Positions 42,557-50,967 of a stretch of 64,000 bases of DNA are shown piece after piece (position 1 is the first letter of the stretch; every line of letters begins with the position of its first letter). Source of the DNA: Firmicutes bacterium UBA7510 (GTDB lineage: Bacteria > Bacillota > Clostridia > Tissierellales > Sedimentibacteraceae); contig DLNM01000032.1 in the NCBI GenBank assembly GCA_002479485.1, forward strand, positions 1 through 64,000. Direction: 5' to 3'. The position numbers and the translations under genes are program-made. Below the pieces are notes generated by a model. That model worked only from the letters and a program-made list of their open reading frames with translations, was not told the origin of the DNA and searched no databases.

Positions 42557-43933
42557 ATGATAAATAAAAGCTTAGGTGTTATAGCCGATATGATAAATTC
42601 AACTGTCAAAAACAGTAGCTTTAATGACATTTTAATATCTGGCGTTTGTATAGACTCTAGAAAAGTGCAAAAAGGAAATTTATTTGTCCCGATTAAAGGT
42701 CTTAATGCAAATGGTCATAATTATATAAATAGTGCTATTGATAATGGTTGTGCAGCTACTTTATGGAATAGAAATGAACCTAACCCACCTACAAATATAG
42801 GTGTAATACTGGTAGAGGATACGGTTGAAAGTTTGCAGAAATTAGCAATTGCTTATAGAAACGCTCTTAATATAGATGTAGTCGGAATAACCGGTAGCAA
42901 CGGTAAAACATCAACTAAAGACATAATCGCTGGTATATTTTCAGTAAAGTATAAAACTCAAAAAACAATGGGTAATTACAATAATGAACTAGGTGTACCC
43001 TTGACTATATTAAGTCTTGATGAGGATTGTGAAGTTGCGATAGTAGAAATGGGCTTAGAAAAAAAGGGAGATTTGCTATTTTTAAAGGATATAGTTAAAC
43101 CAAACATCGGTATACTAACTAATGTTGGTACAGCCCACCTTGAGAATTTCAATTGTGTTGAAGAAATAGCAAATGCAAAGCTTGAAATAGTAGATTGTAT
43201 AGAAGATAATGGTTTATTTATATATAACGGTGATGATGAATTAATTAAAGATGAAATTAAGAAAATATCAATCAATAATACACTTACTATTAAAAAATTT
43301 GGACAAAATGAAGATAATGATTTGTATTACAGTATTATAGATCAAGATAAAAATGGAATTACTTTTGAAACTTATGGAGAGGTAAAAGATAGCTTTGGTA
43401 TGAATATGTTAGGAAAACATCAAGCACTTAACGCGTTAGCTGCTATTTTAGCTGCTAAAAGATTTGATTTAACAAATACTGATATTAAAAATGGCTTAAG
43501 TAAAATTGAAAAAACTGGTTTAAGAAATGAGATAGTTAAAATTAAAAGTTGTACTATATTAAATGACTCCTATAAGTCAAACCCTCAAAGTACATTAGCT
43601 GCACTTGACACTTTTGAAGGACTTTCATCACCTAAGAAGATTGTCGTATTAGGTGATATGCTAGGTCTTGGTGAAAATGAAGCCAAGCTTCATTATGAAA
43701 TAGGTACCAAGCTATCTAATTATAAAGTTGATCAATTAGTAACATATGGTCAACTTGCTAAAAATATTGCTGAAGGTGCAAGTAATGTCATCCAAAATAT
43801 TAAAATGTTTGATGATAAAGAACTTATGATTGAATATTTAAGTAAATATTTAGACGAAGAGTGTACTATATTAATTAAAGCATCAAGAAGCTTAGCTCTT
43901 GATGAAGTAGTTGATAAACTTAGATTAAAATAA
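42557..43933 (+). CDS. murF: UDP-N-acetylmuramoyl-tripeptide-D-alanyl-D-alanine ligase
   Basis: This 458-residue Mur ligase has an N-terminal substrate domain (about 1-90, CIDSRKVQKGNLFVPIKG) and the ATP loop ITGSNGKTSTKD. The central domain includes VEMGLEKKGD and TNVGTAHLENF, and the C-terminal domain has NDSYKSNPQS. It adds D-Ala-D-Ala to the muramoyl tripeptide. Ddl, which makes D-Ala-D-Ala, follows after a hairpin element, so substrate supply and use are adjacent. GGAG precedes the ATG. Confidence 0.95.
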   Translation: MINKSLGVIADMINSTVKNSSFNDILISGVCIDSRKVQKGNLFVPIKGLNANGHNYINSAIDNGCAATLWNRNEPNPPTNIGVILVEDTVESLQKLAIAYRNALNIDVVGITGSNGKTSTKDIIAGIFSVKYKTQKTMGNYNNELGVPLTILSLDEDCEVAIVEMGLEKKGDLLFLKDIVKPNIGILTNVGTAHLENFNCVEEIANAKLEIVDCIEDNGLFIYNGDDELIKDEIKKISINNTLTIKKFGQNEDNDLYYSIIDQDKNGITFETYGEVKDSFGMNMLGKHQALNALAAILAAKRFDLTNTDIKNGLSKIEKTGLRNEIVKIKSCTILNDSYKSNPQSTLAALDTFEGLSSPKKIVVLGDMLGLGENEAKLHYEIGTKLSNYKVDQLVTYGQLAKNIAEGASNVIQNIKMFDDKELMIEYLSKYLDEECTILIKASRSLALDEVVDKLRLK

Positions 43934-43943
43934 AAAGGTGGAT

Positions 43944-44028
43944 AGCGTGAAAAAAAGATCTTCACGCTTGGAAAATCAAAATACGATTTTTCATTATTTT
44001 TTTATGCCACGATGTGGCATATTGGAGG
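43944..44028 (+). repeat. Three-hairpin intergenic element, Shine-Dalgarno type (complete)
   Basis: Hairpin 1 (AGCGTGAA/TTCACGCT, 43944-43968), hairpin 2 (GAAAATC/GATTTTTC, 43971-43992) and hairpin 3 (ATGCCAC-gat-GTGGCAT, 44004-44020) are followed by GGAGG (44024-44028) and, 5 nt later, the ddl ATG. The element fills the gap from the murF stop. Confidence 0.85.
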
Positions 44029-44033
44029 TTTTT

Positions 44034-45098
44034 ATGGAAAAAATTAAATTAGCTGTGGTTTTTGGTGGAAAATCAAGTGAGTACTTAATATCATTACATT
44101 CAGCAGCATCAATAATCAAAAATATTCCTAATGACAAATTTGATGTGACACTAGTAGGAATTACCGAGGAAGGAAAATGGCTATATTTCCCAGGAAATGT
44201 TGAGGAGATAGATAACAATAGTTGGTTTGAAAACCCAAATTGTTGTGAAATGATTTTAAGTCCAAATGCCACATTAAAAGGCTTTGTAAAACTAAACAAA
44301 GATAATACATTTGAAACTTTAACTATTGACTGTGTTTTCCCTGTTTTACATGGTAAAAACGGTGAAGATGGAACTATTCAAGGCTTATGTGAAATTGCAG
44401 GAATTCCTTTTGTTGGTTGTGACACCTTGTCTTCAGCAGTATGTATGGATAAGGAATTTACACATATCGTTTGTGAAAGCGCAGGAATTAAAACTGCACC
44501 ATTTATGAGTGTTATAAATGAAAAAACTTTAGATATTAAAGCTTTATATGAAGATGCAGTAAATAAGCTTTCACTTCCTATATTTATAAAACCTGCAAAT
44601 GCCGGTTCTTCACATGGAATTAGCAAAATAAGAAGCTATGAAGAATTTGAAGCTGGTTTAAAACTTGGCTTTAAGCATGACAAGAAGGTTATATTAGAAA
44701 AAACTATAGAAGGCTTTGAAATAGGCTGTGCAGTTTTGGGTAACGATGAAATACAAGTAGGAGAAGTTGATGAAATAGAAATGTATCATGACTTTTTCGA
44801 CTATGAAGAAAAATATCACTCTACTACATCTAAAATACATTGCCCAGCTCGTATAAGTGATGACCTTAAAAAGGAAGCAAAAGTAATGGCAGCTCATATA
44901 TATAAAGCATTAAGATGCAGTGGAATGACAAGGGTCGATATGTTTTTAACTCCTAACAATGAAATTATTTTAAATGAAGTAAATACAATACCAGGACTAA
45001 CAAGTGTAAGCAGATATCCATCAATGGTTAGAGTAGGTCTTGGAATGGGATATACAGAGCTTATAGAAGAATTAGTAAATCTAGCAATAAATAGATAA
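44034..45098 (+). CDS. ddl: D-alanine-D-alanine ligase
   Basis: This protein of 354 residues is an ATP-grasp enzyme with AVVFGGKSSEY at the N-terminus, PVLHGKNGEDGTIQG and PIFIKPANAGSSHGI. EIILNEVNTIPGLTS at the C-terminus marks D-Ala-D-Ala ligases. It makes D-Ala-D-Ala for MurF. ATG 44034 lies 5 nt after GGAGG; the frame could be extended to 43938, but that part is just translation of the intergenic hairpin element and is rejected. Confidence 0.95.
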   Translation: MEKIKLAVVFGGKSSEYLISLHSAASIIKNIPNDKFDVTLVGITEEGKWLYFPGNVEEIDNNSWFENPNCCEMILSPNATLKGFVKLNKDNTFETLTIDCVFPVLHGKNGEDGTIQGLCEIAGIPFVGCDTLSSAVCMDKEFTHIVCESAGIKTAPFMSVINEKTLDIKALYEDAVNKLSLPIFIKPANAGSSHGISKIRSYEEFEAGLKLGFKHDKKVILEKTIEGFEIGCAVLGNDEIQVGEVDEIEMYHDFFDYEEKYHSTTSKIHCPARISDDLKKEAKVMAAHIYKALRCSGMTRVDMFLTPNNEIILNEVNTIPGLTSVSRYPSMVRVGLGMGYTELIEELVNLAINR

Positions 45099-45134
45099 AA
45101 AGTATCGGGTTTATTAAAAACCCGATACTTTTAC
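45098..45134. terminator. Terminator between ddl and the AraC-GGDEF gene
   Basis: Stem AAAAGTATCGGGTTT/AAACCCGATACTTTT is a long perfect hairpin with a short loop and T-runs on both sides. Confidence 0.9.
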
Positions 45135-45953
45135 TTATACTATAAAAATTTCTTTTTGCCCTTTTGTTTTATCTATAGTATCTGAAAGCTTTGGAAAAAG
45201 CTCGCTATATCTTAAGTTTTGATAATTTAATTTTAATCCACCTGCATGCAAGGAAACCGGAATTTCTGTACCGTTGTATGTTATTAGATGTCCATTTAAA
45301 TCTGTAATCTTTTTAGCTACTTTTTTCACCTTGTCAATATCATCAAGACCTGTTACTAAGACAAATTCATCCCCACCAATTCTAAATAATAGCATATCAT
45401 CAGAAGAATTTTCATCTATCCTTCTAAGACATTCAACTATTGCTTTGTCACCAGCTTCTCTACTTATTTCATTAATTGGCAGCAGGTTAGCTATATCAAA
45501 GCATAAAACATATGTATTGTTTCTGTTTCTTAACTCATCGTATAATTCTGAAATATCAAATTTTCTTTTTGCCATATTTATTTTTCCTCCATTATATTTA
45601 AATTCAATTTTGGGAAATAAACCGGTGAATCTCCTCTTACTTCTAAACATTTGTGGAGTTATACCCCAAACCTTTGTAAATGCCCTTGTAAACACTTCAT
45701 GAGAATTGTATTGATATCTTAATGCAATATCAATAATAGAATTATCAGTATTTATAAGTTCTTTTGCGGCATATGTAAGTCTTCTCTTTGAAACATATTC
45801 TTTTATACTTATATGAAATACATATCTAAACAGTTTTTGAAGGCTTGACAAAGAGCAATAGCATGCATTTGCTATGTCTTCCTGTGATATTTCATCACAT
45901 AGATTATTTTCAATATATTCTAATGCTTCAGTCAATATATAAAAATTTTTCAA
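45135..45953 (-). CDS. AraC-type regulator fused to a GGDEF domain
   Basis: This 272-residue protein joins an N-terminal AraC HTH (about residues 5-107, ISQEDIANACYCSLSSLQKLFRYVF and VFTRAFTKVWGITPQMFR) to a GGDEF-type domain (about 125-270). The motif RIGGDEFVLVTG is intact. It could therefore make or bind a cyclic dinucleotide and control transcription. The domain is shorter than classical cyclases and its length equals the lone paralog at 46095, so it may be a sensor rather than an enzyme. TTG 45953 lies 9 nt after GGAGG and is taken as the start. Confidence 0.8.
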   Translation of the reverse strand: MKNFYILTEALEYIENNLCDEISQEDIANACYCSLSSLQKLFRYVFHISIKEYVSKRRLTYAAKELINTDNSIIDIALRYQYNSHEVFTRAFTKVWGITPQMFRSKRRFTGLFPKIEFKYNGGKINMAKRKFDISELYDELRNRNNTYVLCFDIANLLPINEISREAGDKAIVECLRRIDENSSDDMLLFRIGGDEFVLVTGLDDIDKVKKVAKKITDLNGHLITYNGTEIPVSLHAGGLKLNYQNLRYSELFPKLSDTIDKTKGQKEIFIV

Positions 45954-46058
45954 AGAAACCTACCTCCATATAAATAATAATGTTATTAACAATGTTATAA
46001 AAATTATAGCAAATATAAAATTATATTTCTTGATTTTTTGAGCATGAATTATAAACTT

Positions 46059-46086
46059 AAAAACGCTCGTATAATATACGAGCGCT
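46059..46086 (-). terminator. Terminator of the lone GGDEF-like gene
   Basis: Stem CGCTCGTAT/ATACGAGCG (46064-46072 with 46076-46084) is followed by TTTTTAA on the minus strand. Confidence 0.8.
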
Positions 46087-46094
46087 TAAAATAC

Positions 46095-46535
46095 TTATTC
46101 TAAAAATGCACATTCAACCTTTTCTTCTTTTGGCTTTTCTATAGTTGCGTTTAATGTGGATAGAAGCTCACAATAATCAACTATATTTTCGATTTTTGTG
46201 CCTCCAACTCTTAAATATATTGGGAGTTCCTCATAATCAAATACTATTGGCTCACCGTTTAGGTCTACAATTTTTTGTGCTAAAGCTTGAGCTTCTCTGA
46301 TATTAATTATACCTGTAACTAAAACAAATTTATCCTCACCTAAATAAACAAGAGTCATATCCTTCGGTGAATAATCCCTAATTCTTTTTTCTGCCTCTGC
46401 TATGGCTAAGTTGCCTGCCACATAGCTGATTGCATTTATTCCTTCCATATCAACAACATCAAATGTCAAAAAATACGTATTTTCCTTAGTTTTCAATAAA
46501 TCGTATAATTTTTTTGTATCAAGATTTTCTCGCAT
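46095..46535 (-). CDS. Stand-alone degenerate GGDEF-like protein
   Basis: This protein of about 146 residues is clearly a paralog of the GGDEF part of the preceding AraC fusion: the NTYFLTFDV, FVLVTG, AQKIVDLNGEPI and LRVGG segments align. The signature is LGEDKF instead of GGDEF, so cyclase activity is unlikely. It could bind the fusion protein or a nucleotide. GGAGG lies 7 nt before ATG 46535; the longer frame from 46571 reads through the Shine-Dalgarno. Confidence 0.75.
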   Translation of the reverse strand: MRENLDTKKLYDLLKTKENTYFLTFDVVDMEGINAISYVAGNLAIAEAEKRIRDYSPKDMTLVYLGEDKFVLVTGIINIREAQALAQKIVDLNGEPIVFDYEELPIYLRVGGTKIENIVDYCELLSTLNATIEKPKEEKVECAFLE

Positions 46536-46590
46536 ATGACTACCTCCAGATATCAAAGATAACGTTTGCAAAATTATAACATATCTAATT

Positions 46591-46668
46591 AAAAAAAGAA
46601 ATAGTTAATAAACAAAAAATAAATTTTTTATTTTCAAAAAATAAAAATAATTTGTTTATTAAAAAATT
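46591..46668 (-). terminator. Long AT-only inverted repeat after the DUF2804 unit
   Basis: TTAATAAACAAA pairs with TTTGTTTATTAA, extended by AAGAAAT/ATTTCTT, and an inner AAATAAATTTTTT/AAAAAATAAA region lies in the loop. It is AT-rich but long, and probably stops the 48137-46671 transcript. Confidence 0.5.
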
Positions 46669-46670
46669 TC

Positions 46671-47087
46671 TTATTTATTATTTTCTAGCAAGTCGTTACC
46701 TAGTAGATTTAAAACATCACAAATTTCATAGTCAGCTTTATAAATTTTTTCATCTATAATAACATAAGGACTGTAAATTTTAACTTCTACACTATCACCA
46801 TTATTTTTATTTAAGGTATAAGTTACTACTTGTCCGTCTACTTTTGAAGATTCCTCAGCTTTTACTACTAGCTTATTTAATGCATCTACAATATCTTGAA
46901 TGTTTTTTTCGTCATCAATAGCAACACCCTTATTAGGTGGCTGCAAATATAAATCAATGCTTTTTATATCCTCAGCCTTAAGGCTTCTAAATGGCATATT
47001 AGAGTTGTTTAGAAGCTGATTAAATAATGGTAACATCAATACTATGATTAAAACTAATAAAATCGAATATATTTGCTGTTTTTTCAT
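46671..47087 (-). CDS. Hypothetical membrane-anchored protein
   Basis: This 138-residue protein has a single N-terminal transmembrane helix (residues 7-25) and a small extracytoplasmic alpha/beta domain of about 110 residues (IKSIDLYLQPPNKGVAID...VVTYTLNKNNG). This resembles DUF5301-like single-domain proteins, but I cannot assign it with certainty. It starts 19 bp after the DUF2804 gene on the same strand. Confidence 0.5.
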   Translation of the reverse strand: MKKQQIYSILLVLIIVLMLPLFNQLLNNSNMPFRSLKAEDIKSIDLYLQPPNKGVAIDDEKNIQDIVDALNKLVVKAEESSKVDGQVVTYTLNKNNGDSVEVKIYSPYVIIDEKIYKADYEICDVLNLLGNDLLENNK

Positions 47088-47105
47088 ACTTAACCACCCC
47101 TTTCG

Positions 47106-48137
47106 TTACCATCTATTTGATACTTTCTCGGCAAAGCCTAGAAACTCATTTAACTCTATAACTGTTCCATCATCTAAAACAGCTTTACCAGAGAACATGC
47201 CAAATACTTGATGTTGATTACTTCCAATAAACACTGCATTAGTGTTTGCATGTCTATCAATTATTGGCTTAAAATCCATCTCAAAGCGTCCGTCATCACT
47301 AGTAAAAGTCCAAGGGTCCATATAGCGTGTTTTCAAATTCTTTTTAGGTATATTAAAGGTTATTTGAGACAATTTATGTGCCTTACCCTTATAGAAAAGC
47401 ATATTTTCACTTGCATTTGATGTATCTCCAAAGCCATATCCAATATTAAATCCAAATGGCTCACCATTAACAATCCCCGATGCACTTCCCCAATACCATG
47501 TATTTTTATATGTCCATACTCCTCTTCCCCAATCAAGAGTGGCGAAAGAGTTCTCAGGTCTAAATATGTATTCTTTATTTTCAAATCTAACTATACCATG
47601 TGCTCTCATGCAATTTATTTTTTGGTTATAATAAAAAGCTTTTTTTCTGTTTTTAAAAGGAGTAGCTATAACCATTGATTCCTCAGGCTCATCTAATATA
47701 GAAATATCCGCATCTATTGGATTCGCTCCTATAAAATTATCCATATGGCAAATAATTCTTCTTGATTTTCCGTTATTTTTAAACCATATTGTATAGTCTT
47801 TTCCGTTAACACGAACATCCCCATTAGAAGATGAAGAAGGAAGATTTGTTTTACCCATTGGAAAAGTTCTCATGGGACTTGTTGTGCGCTGCCAAGGGTG
47901 CGTAAAATCTATTAATGTAACACTATCTAAACCCATGTAGGAGTTATCAGCTATTGTTAATGCTAATGCATGTGTTTGATTATATATTAAATAATAATCC
48001 CACTCTTTTATTCTCATAGAATTAGCTTTAATAGATTTTCTATCGTAATCTAAAACCATCTTTTTCGAATATCCCTTTTGAGTTAATCTGCCTTTACTAT
48101 CTAGTAACAATCCTCCTTGGACTATTTCATTTTGCAT
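47106..48137 (-). CDS. DUF2804 family protein
   Basis: This protein of about 343 residues covers the full length of DUF2804, a family of unknown function related to carotenoid 1,2-hydratase-like beta proteins. Trp/Gly/Asp-rich segments (ATLDWGRGVWTYKNTWYWGSASG, in two adjacent blocks) are typical. GGAGG lies 9 nt before ATG 48137; the TTG at 48143 is rejected. The next gene, a small membrane-anchored protein, appears co-transcribed. Confidence 0.75.
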   Translation of the reverse strand: MQNEIVQGGLLLDSKGRLTQKGYSKKMVLDYDRKSIKANSMRIKEWDYYLIYNQTHALALTIADNSYMGLDSVTLIDFTHPWQRTTSPMRTFPMGKTNLPSSSSNGDVRVNGKDYTIWFKNNGKSRRIICHMDNFIGANPIDADISILDEPEESMVIATPFKNRKKAFYYNQKINCMRAHGIVRFENKEYIFRPENSFATLDWGRGVWTYKNTWYWGSASGIVNGEPFGFNIGYGFGDTSNASENMLFYKGKAHKLSQITFNIPKKNLKTRYMDPWTFTSDDGRFEMDFKPIIDRHANTNAVFIGSNQHQVFGMFSGKAVLDDGTVIELNEFLGFAEKVSNRW

Positions 48138-48237
48138 AAACAATACCCTCCTATAACATAATATCTTTTCTAAATATAGTATAAGACAAGCTCTTAAAGT
48201 TGTAAATAGACAAATATAAGTTTAAAATTTATATTTG

Positions 48238-49227
48238 TTACAGACTTAAACTCATTGCTTTTTTTAGCGCTTCAACAGTTTTATTACCTTCAATGTTTGC
48301 TTTTTTACTACCCTCCTCAATTATATCTCTCACTAAATTTTTATGGGCTTCATAATATGCTCTTTTTTCTCTAAATGGAGCTAATAATCCGTTTAAGGAT
48401 TTACTCAACTGTTTTTTACAAGCTACACACCCAACACTTGCATTTCTACACATTTCACAGATATTATCATAATCATCACTGTTAAATATTTGATGATATT
48501 TACTTACAACACAAATATCAGGATTACCTTTGTCCTTTATGCTTATTCTATTTTTATCAGTCAATGCCTGACTAACTTTTTTATTAACTTCTTCGTCACT
48601 GTCAGATAAATATATAGCATTATTCAGACTTTTGCCCATTTTAGCATTGCCATCTAGTCCCATAAGTCTTGGACAGCTGCTTAACATTATTTCAGGCTCA
48701 TTTATATTAGTTCCATACAAATCATTTATTCTTCTTACTATCTTTCTGGCTACCTCTATATGTGGAACTTGATCATCTCCGCCAGGTACCAAATCAGCAT
48801 TGCAAAATGTTATATCTGCCGCTTGGCTAACTGGATATCCTAAAAACCCATAGCTTAAATCATCATAACCATACTGCTTTGCTTCTGTTTTTATGGTTGG
48901 GTTATGTCTTAGAGAGTTGACTGATACAACCATAGAATAAAAAACAGTTAATTCCGCAATTGCTGTAATCTTAGATTGTAAAAGCATAGTTATCTTATTA
49001 GGATCTAACCCAACGGATAAGTTATCAATAGCAACCTCATATATACTTTCTTTTATAAGCTCGGGCTTTTCAAAATGTGTTGTAAGTGCCTGAATATCAG
49101 CTAGCAATATAAAAGTATCATATTCATCCTGCAACTTAACTCTGCTTTGTAAACTTCCTACATAATGTCCTAAATGCAATCTTCCTGTAGTTCTATCACC
49201 TGTTAAAATTCTTTTCTTTTCATTCAT
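48238..49227 (-). CDS. trpS: Tryptophan-tRNA ligase
   Basis: This class I synthetase of about 329 residues has the HLGH (residues 18-21) and KMGKS motifs. It charges tRNA-Trp. An internal cysteine set C-x20-C-x6-C-x2-C (PDIC, CEMC, VGCVAC) resembles the [4Fe-4S] site described for Thermotoga maritima TrpRS (C-x22-C-x6-C-x2-C). GGAGG lies 8 nt before ATG 49227; the frame extension to 49308 is only leader sequence. Expression is controlled by a Trp T-box directly upstream. Confidence 0.95.
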   Translation of the reverse strand: MNEKKRILTGDRTTGRLHLGHYVGSLQSRVKLQDEYDTFILLADIQALTTHFEKPELIKESIYEVAIDNLSVGLDPNKITMLLQSKITAIAELTVFYSMVVSVNSLRHNPTIKTEAKQYGYDDLSYGFLGYPVSQAADITFCNADLVPGGDDQVPHIEVARKIVRRINDLYGTNINEPEIMLSSCPRLMGLDGNAKMGKSLNNAIYLSDSDEEVNKKVSQALTDKNRISIKDKGNPDICVVSKYHQIFNSDDYDNICEMCRNASVGCVACKKQLSKSLNGLLAPFREKRAYYEAHKNLVRDIIEEGSKKANIEGNKTVEALKKAMSLSL

Positions 49228-49249
49228 TTCAATAACCTCCTTAAATATA

Positions 49250-49490
49250 AAAAACCTCTGTTCCTTTTGGAACAGAGGTATAAACTCCGTTTTGCCACCC
49301 AATAGCAAATTACAGATACTATCATATCTGCTCCAAAATAACGATTTGGAAATCCGTCAACGCCTACTATCACTTTCGGGTTGCCCTCATAAGTCCATTC
49401 AGTAAAAGTTATAATACTGCATTTCACCATCCGCAGCTCTCTAAAATTATAATCATAATACCTACTACTCTTAATCAACAGTTTATATAT
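49250..49490 (-). promoter_or_regulatory. T-box leader of trpS (specifier UGG)
   Basis: On the minus strand a Stem I with AGAGCTGCGGATGGTG leads to specifier UGG at 49397-49395 (context GAAUGGAC). The T-box GGGTGGCAAAACGG (about 49303-49288) and terminator ACCTCTGTTCC/GGAACAGAGGT (49279-49254) with a T-run follow. Uncharged tRNA-Trp should favour antitermination. Confidence 0.9.
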
Positions 49491-49497
49491 TTTCATC

Positions 49498-49526
49498 ATT
49501 CTACACCTATAATTTGTTCTTGTCAA
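49498..49526 (-). promoter_or_regulatory. Sigma-A promoter of the trpS T-box transcript
   Basis: TTGACA (49526-49521) and TAGAAT (49503-49498) are separated by 17 nt, just upstream of Stem I. Confidence 0.8.
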
Positions 49527-49539
49527 CATACATTTAGCA

Positions 49540-50331
49540 TTAATTATCTCTTTGCATATCCTTCTTTTCATCCATCTCCTTATAATATTCTTCAGTTTCC
49601 TTTACATTTTTCATTACTCTATCAAGCAGACCATCCTCATAAATATCCTGATACAAGAACGATCTAACCGATATACTGTCTCTTCCTTTTTTATCCTCTT
49701 TTAACGGTGTTTGAACAACGCAGTCAATAGAGTAAAACTTAACATTATTTCTGTCAAAAATTTCTTTTATTTTGAGTAACCTTTCAGCTAAAACATCCTC
49801 TGTTATAGTTTCACTATCACTATAAATAACAAGCTTTCCGACATTTTTTGCATACTCACTGATATCAACCTTCATATCAATCTCTAAACCTGAAAAATCA
49901 TTACCTTTTTCTATAATTTCACCAAAGGCAATATCACTTTCATAAGGAAATTCCTTTTCAATAACTTCGTCAATCAATTCTTTGTACTCATCATTTAACC
50001 TGCACCAAGTGTTAAACTTTCCCAAAACATATGTCTCATAATCATCATATCTGATCCTACCATTTCCGTTACAAACTATAGAAAAATGAGTATCTATACT
50101 TGTTTTGGACTTTGCCTGAACATAATATCCTCCATCCTTAAAATTATATTGTGGTTTATTAAGCTCTAAATCAAGGTCAGAATAATTCTCCGTAACATAT
50201 TTATCAACTGAATGTTTTACAAGTATTTTTGAAATCGGATTTCCAACAAATGAATTTGTAACATACAATATTAATGCTATAAGTAGTAATGCCACCATAC
50301 CGGCTATTATTTTTAAAACCTTCTTTTTCAT
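49540..50331 (-). CDS. Hypothetical membrane-anchored protein of the ECF sigma operon
   Basis: This protein of 263 residues has one N-terminal transmembrane helix (about residues 5-26) and a soluble extracytoplasmic domain with YVTENYSDLDLELNKPQYNFKDGGYYV. This is a pattern I have seen in small Firmicutes proteins but cannot assign. It lies downstream of the ECF sigma and anti-sigma genes and may be a sensor or target of that system. ATG 50331 is 5 nt after GGAGG of a three-hairpin element; the frame to 50400 is translation of that element and is rejected. Confidence 0.6.
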   Translation of the reverse strand: MKKKVLKIIAGMVALLLIALILYVTNSFVGNPISKILVKHSVDKYVTENYSDLDLELNKPQYNFKDGGYYVQAKSKTSIDTHFSIVCNGNGRIRYDDYETYVLGKFNTWCRLNDEYKELIDEVIEKEFPYESDIAFGEIIEKGNDFSGLEIDMKVDISEYAKNVGKLVIYSDSETITEDVLAERLLKIKEIFDRNNVKFYSIDCVVQTPLKEDKKGRDSISVRSFLYQDIYEDGLLDRVMKNVKETEEYYKEMDEKKDMQRDN

Positions 50332-50335
50332 AATT

Positions 50336-50428
50336 TCCTCCATTACACCGCTTTGCGGTGTTACAAAATCCGATGAAGAATCGTTTTTTGATTCTTCCAT
50401 AGAGTGAAGAGTGTTTTTTCTTCACTCT
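50336..50428 (-). repeat. Three-hairpin intergenic element, Shine-Dalgarno type (complete)
   Basis: In the direction of transcription: hairpin 1 (AGAGTGAAG/CTTCACTCT, 50428-50401), linker ATG, hairpin 2 (GAAGAATC/GATTCTTC, 50397-50375), hairpin 3 (ACACCGC/GCGGTGT, 50361-50345), then AATGGAGG and, 5 nt on, ATG. The anti-sigma gene's stop codon overlaps its first bases. Confidence 0.85.
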
Positions 50429-50967
50429 TAGACCTCTTTCTTAAATGCAAATTTTAATAATCTAGTTATAATAATTCCTATAATTGATAATCCTGTATAT
50501 ATAAATGATAAAAACAAAGGAGAAATGATAAAAAATATTGGTGAAGTATAATACTGCATACCCTCTATGAAACCGGAAATAAACAACCAAATATAGGACA
50601 ATATAAAAATCCATAGCGGTATATAGTACCACCTTTTAGACAGGACTAAATATCCTACACCACCTAATACAGGCATTAAAATAAAATTATAAAACATTCC
50701 GAAGCTATACGAAAGGGCAATACCTAAGATACTTCCGATTAACAAGATTCCTATAAGAAGAAAAATCAAATTTCTCTTAATTTGTCGCACTATTTTTTTA
50801 TCGTTGACATCAGTATTTTTTATAGCAGTCACATTATCATATTCATTTCTGCAGCATTCGCATTCTTTAATGTGTTTTTCTACTAATTTAATACTTTCCT
50901 CACTTGCTACACAATCTTTCACAAGCGGCATTAAATCCATACAAACATCACAAGAAATTTTATTCAT
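50428..50967 (-). CDS. Zinc-finger anti-sigma factor with membrane helices
   Basis: This protein of 179 residues has an N-terminal anti-sigma zinc-binding pattern (CDVCMDLMPL, then HIKECECC as H-x3-C-x2-C) and about four transmembrane helices. It should sequester the ECF sigma factor encoded just upstream until a signal arrives. The ATG at 50967 overlaps the last 8 bp of the sigma gene (GGAGG nine nt upstream), giving translational coupling. The longer frame from 51024 lies inside the sigma gene and is rejected. Confidence 0.85.
   Translation of the reverse strand: MNKISCDVCMDLMPLVKDCVASEESIKLVEKHIKECECCRNEYDNVTAIKNTDVNDKKIVRQIKRNLIFLLIGILLIGSILGIALSYSFGMFYNFILMPVLGGVGYLVLSKRWYYIPLWIFILSYIWLFISGFIEGMQYYTSPIFFIISPLFLSFIYTGLSIIGIIITRLLKFAFKKEV

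Noticed and set aside
43938..44033. N-terminal extension of Ddl
   Set aside because: It translates the intergenic hairpin element; GGAGG at 44024-44028 fixes the start at 44034.
49228..49571. Leader peptide gene before trpS
   Set aside because: The open frames here are accidental; the region is a T-box with clear Stem I, T-box and terminator.
50332..50400. N-terminal extension of the hypothetical protein after the anti-sigma factor
   Set aside because: It is translation of hairpins 2 and 3 of the intergenic element; GGAGG sets the start at 50331.
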